64,000 nt of DNA from Bin87 sp965204905 (GTDB lineage: Bacteria; Chloroflexota; Dehalococcoidia; Lucifugimonadales; UBA3495), in the NCBI GenBank assembly GCA_965204905.1, contig OZ242042.1:3038001-3102000 (forward strand), written 5' to 3'. Positions within the stretch are counted from its first letter, which is position 1, and each line of letters starts with the position of its first letter. The notes below the pieces were generated by a model. That model searched no databases, was not told the origin of the DNA, and worked only from the letters and a program-made list of their open reading frames with translations. Both the position numbers and the translations under genes were made by a program. This document shows positions 61,196 to 64,000 of the stretch, piece after piece.

Positions 61196-61860
61196 TACGC
61201 AAGGAGGTGCCGCAGGGCGAAGCGCAGAGCGTGCCCCAGCCCCCGGTTGGGCGCGACCCGGGCGGTGATGTACACGTGGCCGTTGGCTCCGCCGTCGATC
61301 CCGGCATTTCCTTGTCCCCGGAGCCGTAGCCGGCCACCGTCCGCGACGCCGGCGGGAATCGTAGCGTTCAGCGGCAGTGTTCTGCTCAGCCGTTGTTCGC
61401 CCCCGCAACGCCAGCAGCGTCCGGCAATGGCAACCTCCTCCGGCTCCAGCCCGGTGCCGCGGCAGCGTGGACAGGCCTCCATGCGATCCACTACGAATGT
61501 CTTGCGCACGCCGCGAGCCGCTTCACCCAAGGTGATCAGGATGCAGACTTCCAGGTCTTCCCCGCGCCGAGGAGCGTATTCGCGCGGCGGGGCGGTCCCC
61601 CGGCGAGGACCGGATCGAGATGGCCGGCGCTGTGCAGCGGGCATCGATCCTACCGTGCCGTGCAGGTCGTACTGCCGGCGCCGGCCCGGATCGGACAGCG
61701 TGGCGTAAGCCTCGTTGATCTGTTGCATCCGCACTTCCGCTTCACTGCCTGAATTCAGGTCGGGATGGTACAGGCGGGCCAGGCGTCGGTAAGCCGCGCG
61801 GATTTCGCCCGGGGTAGCCGTCCGTGGGACACCCAGAATGCTGTAGCAGTCCTGTCTCAT
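61195..61860 (-). CDS. short DnaJ-type cochaperone with half zinc finger
   Basis: A 221-residue J protein. The J domain (1-70) has AYRRLARLYHPDLNSG with the HPD motif that stimulates DnaK. A Ser/Arg/Pro linker follows. Only two of the four C-x-x-C motifs of DnaJ remain (CPRCRGTG and CWRCGGEQ), then a truncated substrate-binding domain (LPLNATIPAGVADGGRLRLRGQGNAG). The start is ATG 61860, the first codon in frame with the J domain. It is coupled to the beta-lactamase-like gene downstream. Confidence 0.82.
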   Translation of the reverse strand: MRQDCYSILGVPRTATPGEIRAAYRRLARLYHPDLNSGSEAEVRMQQINEAYATLSDPGRRRQYDLHGTVGSMPAAQRRPSRSGPRRGTAPPREYAPRRGEDLEVCILITLGEAARGVRKTFVVDRMEACPRCRGTGLEPEEVAIAGRCWRCGGEQRLSRTLPLNATIPAGVADGGRLRLRGQGNAGIDGGANGHVYITARVAPNRGLGHALRFALRHLLA

Positions 61861-61893
61861 TTGCGTATCGACCAAATAGGGCTGTTCAAAACT

Positions 61894-61922
61894 GTCATTG
61901 CGAGCGAAGCGCGGCAATCTCG
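61894..61922. repeat. half copy of family B repeat
   Basis: GTCATTGCGAGCGAAGC, then GCGGCAATCTCG, a shortened left half of the element at 41801. Confidence 0.55.
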
Positions 61923-62192
61923 CGTATGTGAAAGGGAGACGATTGCGAAACTCGATTTCCGGGATGATCGAAGTGGTCGCTGGGAGCAATTTTATAAAAT
62001 AGTGTAGGCATACGTGGCAGTCAGGACAATCCAGCAGAAAAGACTAAATTTGTTCGCATTTATGACAACAAAACGCCTATTTGGAGTAATCTGATGATAT
62101 AATTAGAGCCAGTAAAATGACTAATTAAGACGGCGCCGGTCGGGGGTGATGACCCTAATCGACGCCTGGCCAAACACAGGACTGTCCTCCTT

Positions 62193-63488
62193 GTGGTGGT
62201 TGCTAATAAGCATACATTTGCGGATGGATTCGGGCAAGCGTTGCCCGCCGGCGGCTACGACGAGATAGCACGCAACTTCGAGGCGGCCGAGTACGAACCA
62301 CTCCTGTCCAGACTCCAACAATATCGCCACACCGGCCGAAAAGGTTATCCAATTCCGGCAATGTGGCGGGCATATCAGCTCCAGGACCTCATGAGTATCC
62401 GTTACGCCAACGCGTTGGTGAAAATACTACGGTCCGACGCCCGTCTCCGTGGTCTGTGTGGATTCGGCGATCAAGCGCCCAGCGAATCAGCTATATCCCG
62501 GTTCTTCGCGAGGATCAAACTCCACCAGGATCTGGTCGATGAGGCATTGAACCCCGTCCACGATCAGTTGGCCGACACCATCGATGAAAGTCGCCACAAC
62601 GGTGAGCTGCCACCTAATAGTCCTCCTCTGGGCCACATCATCGCCATAGACTCCACTGACATCCCAGCGTGGGTCGACACGCAGAAGGAACCGTTCAGCG
62701 ACCCAGAGGCTAGGTGGGGTCATCGGACCAACCCGAAAGCCCCGGGAGGCGAGGAGTTCTTCTACGGGTACAAGCTCCATCTGATCTGTGATGCCCACTA
62801 TGGCGTGCCGCTCACCTACGAGGTGTTGCCGGCTAACCGTAATGACTCTCCAACCCTTCCGAGACTGATCGACAAACTCATGAAGGACCATCCCAACATC
62901 CGACCTCGCTACCTGTTGGCCGATAAAGGTTATGACGCCCTCAGCAATCACAAGCATCTGGACGACCTGGGCATTATCCCGATCATCCCGCTGCGCGACA
63001 CCGACAAGGAAGGAATCTATGACAAGAAGGGCCGCCCAACGTGCTTTGGTGGAAAACCAATGGAATACGTCGGCACTGACCCCGCTAAGGGCCATCTGTT
63101 CCGGTGCCGCCAGAAGGGATGCCGGCTCAAGGACAAGATCGGCCTGACCACCTACTGCGACATCGAGTACTACGAGGACCTTGAGGGCGACGCTCTACGC
63201 AAAGTGGGCCGGTTAGTCAGGACGACCAAGCGATGGAAGAAGCTCTACCGGATGCGGACCGTGATTGAGCGGCTGTTTCGTAGTCTCAAGCAATCGCGGT
63301 GGCTCAGCGGGCACCAGTACCGCGGCCTGGAGAAGGTTCGGCTGCACGCTTCGTTTGCGCTATTGACGTGCAGCACCACTATGCTCGTACGGGCGCAGGA
63401 TGGACATTATGATCGGATCAGGCGGATGAGAATCTACCTGCCGACCACGAAACAAGCGCCAGTGGAGCAGATGTGGTTGGCAGTCTAA
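62193..63488 (+). CDS. DDE transposase (IS5/IS1182-like group)
   Basis: A 431-residue transposase. The catalytic triad is visible as Asp153 in IAIDSTDIPAW, Asp244 in LLADKGYD and Glu359 in RTVIERLFRSLK. The N-terminal part has a helical DNA-binding region and a cysteine pair (FRCRQKGC) sits in the insertion before the last motif. It starts at GTG 62193; the 5' neighbour is AT-rich. It appears complete. I could not find terminal inverted repeats, so the element ends are undefined. Confidence 0.9.
   Translation: MVVANKHTFADGFGQALPAGGYDEIARNFEAAEYEPLLSRLQQYRHTGRKGYPIPAMWRAYQLQDLMSIRYANALVKILRSDARLRGLCGFGDQAPSESAISRFFARIKLHQDLVDEALNPVHDQLADTIDESRHNGELPPNSPPLGHIIAIDSTDIPAWVDTQKEPFSDPEARWGHRTNPKAPGGEEFFYGYKLHLICDAHYGVPLTYEVLPANRNDSPTLPRLIDKLMKDHPNIRPRYLLADKGYDALSNHKHLDDLGIIPIIPLRDTDKEGIYDKKGRPTCFGGKPMEYVGTDPAKGHLFRCRQKGCRLKDKIGLTTYCDIEYYEDLEGDALRKVGRLVRTTKRWKKLYRMRTVIERLFRSLKQSRWLSGHQYRGLEKVRLHASFALLTCSTTMLVRAQDGHYDRIRRMRIYLPTTKQAPVEQMWLAV
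62193..63488 (+). mobile_element. insertion sequence, ends undefined
   Basis: One transposase gene. The true element probably begins in the AT-rich DNA at about 62010-62190 and ends soon after 63488, where the zinc-ribbon gene overlaps. Confidence 0.5.
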
Positions 63489-63757
63489 TCTCCATCAGAA
63501 TCGTTCATCTCTAAGCGGATTTTGATTTTAGTGTCGGAAATAGTGCGAACCTCGCATAAAAGCTTCTGTACAGCATCCGCCAGAGCCCTTCCGGGTGTTC
63601 TTTCATCCCATGCCTTTGTACACGATGGGCAGTTGGCGGGTATGTTTCTGGGGTCTTTATCAGTCGGCCAAACTAGCTCCCAACCGCAGTTTACACATTG
63701 CAATCTGACCGCGGTCAGTTCTGATAATTCGAACACGATTTTCGTTTCCTTGACCAT
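63485..63757 (-). CDS. small zinc-ribbon protein
   Basis: A 90-residue protein with CVNCGWELVW and CPSCTKAWDERT, a C-x-x-C pair set like a zinc ribbon, and flanking beta strands. AGGAGGT before the ATG at 63757 supports it as a real gene. Its stop overlaps the 3' end of the transposase gene by four bases in the convergent orientation. Function unknown. Confidence 0.65.
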   Translation of the reverse strand: MVKETKIVFELSELTAVRLQCVNCGWELVWPTDKDPRNIPANCPSCTKAWDERTPGRALADAVQKLLCEVRTISDTKIKIRLEMNDSDGD

Positions 63758-63839
63758 GATTGACCTCCTAATGTTGTTGCCCGGAATCTAACAAAAGCCC
63801 CCGGACTTGCCAAGCAAAATCGTTCTGGTCGTCCCCGTT

Positions 63840-63992
63840 GACGCTCCGCCTACGCTCGGCGTACCATAGCGTCGCTACACCCGGAGAGAGCCCACCAGCT
63901 CTTCAGCTCCTTCTCCCGGCTACACCAAGCAGCCGGTCCTACGCAAACGTATTGCGCAGTGGCACTTCGTGCCTCCTCGCGGCGTTTGCGTA
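63840..63992. other. structured non-coding region at the window end
   Basis: Three nested or adjacent perfect stems: GACGCT (63840-63845) with AGCGTC (63868-63873) enclosing CGCC/GGCG; CCGGCT (63916-63921) with AGCCGG (63931-63936); and TACGCAAACG (63940-63949) with CGTTTGCGTA (63983-63992). No open reading frame covers them. It could be a non-coding RNA, an intron or mobile-element end, or a repeat; it continues past the window. Confidence 0.45.
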
Positions 63993-64000
63993 TGGGCTCG

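Noticed and set aside
1..64000. CRISPR arrays, rRNA and tRNA genes
   Set aside because: No regularly spaced direct repeats, no cas genes, and no rRNA or cloverleaf-like sequence with a T-loop were found.

Overview
The window comes from a GC-rich bacterial chromosome. The gene set fits Chloroflexota, perhaps a SAR202- or Dehalococcoidia-type lineage. Solute-binding lipoproteins carry the VEVTREV-type linker often seen in that phylum. There are two luciferase-like flavin/F420 monooxygenases, an orphan molybdopterin hydroxylase subunit, a CaiB-free acyl-CoA dehydrogenase/crotonase operon, and many catabolic orphan enzymes. The phylum is inferred from gene content only; no rRNA or tRNA gene was found.

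Layout. 1-9.4 kb: the end of a gamma-glutamyltransferase, a DUF3800 protein, a class III aminotransferase, a tandem two-domain esterase, a decayed VapC locus, a luciferase-like monooxygenase and two unrecognised proteins. 9.4-20 kb (minus strand): an epimerase, a trans-aconitate methyltransferase-like enzyme, a small two-gene HEPN-like cassette, a PQQ-type propeller protein, and a peptide-type ABC importer with two permeases, two paralogous binding lipoproteins and no ATPase. 20-30.7 kb (plus strand): a NUDIX hydrolase, a molybdopterin hydroxylase, uvrC, mgtE, a beta-hydroxyacid dehydrogenase and an ImmA-like/DUF4411 pair. 30.7-38.2 kb (minus strand): gcvPB and gcvPA separated by two paralogous membrane proteins, then an SfiI-family restriction-modification system, a DAO-family oxidase and a PPOX-fold protein.

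38.3-43.9 kb (plus strand): a polyhydroxyalkanoate operon (PadR regulator, phasin-like protein, PhaC, PhaE) followed by an F420-type oxidoreductase and an S9 peptidase. 43.9-44.9 kb: a second copy of the two-gene HEPN-like cassette. 44.9-57.2 kb (minus strand): an Fe-ADH family protein lacking two metal ligands, small toxin-antitoxin-like genes, a DinB protein, an acyl-CoA dehydrogenase operon holding DUF6883 and a DUF4926-crotonase fusion, Cu/Zn SOD, an SDR, panB with a DUF2520 reductase, a P1 peptidase, SbcD and an iron-type binding protein. 57.6-64 kb: a zinc-ribbon coiled-coil protein, a universal stress protein, a serine beta-lactamase-like hydrolase coupled to a short DnaJ, a DDE transposase, a zinc-ribbon protein and a structured non-coding end.

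Genes work together in several blocks: the PHA operon, the glycine decarboxylase P-protein pair beside an amine oxidase (one-carbon/glycine metabolism), the acyl-CoA operon, panB with a candidate partner reductase, and the importer. Between them lie small toxin-antitoxin-like or HEPN-like modules. At least five families of short palindromic repeats are scattered through the intergenic gaps. Several genes appear to be transcribed as leaderless mRNAs, with a -10 box about 5-7 bases before the ATG. The strongest candidates for something undescribed are the twin leaderless HEPN-like cassettes and the DUF4926-crotonase fusion beside DUF6883.
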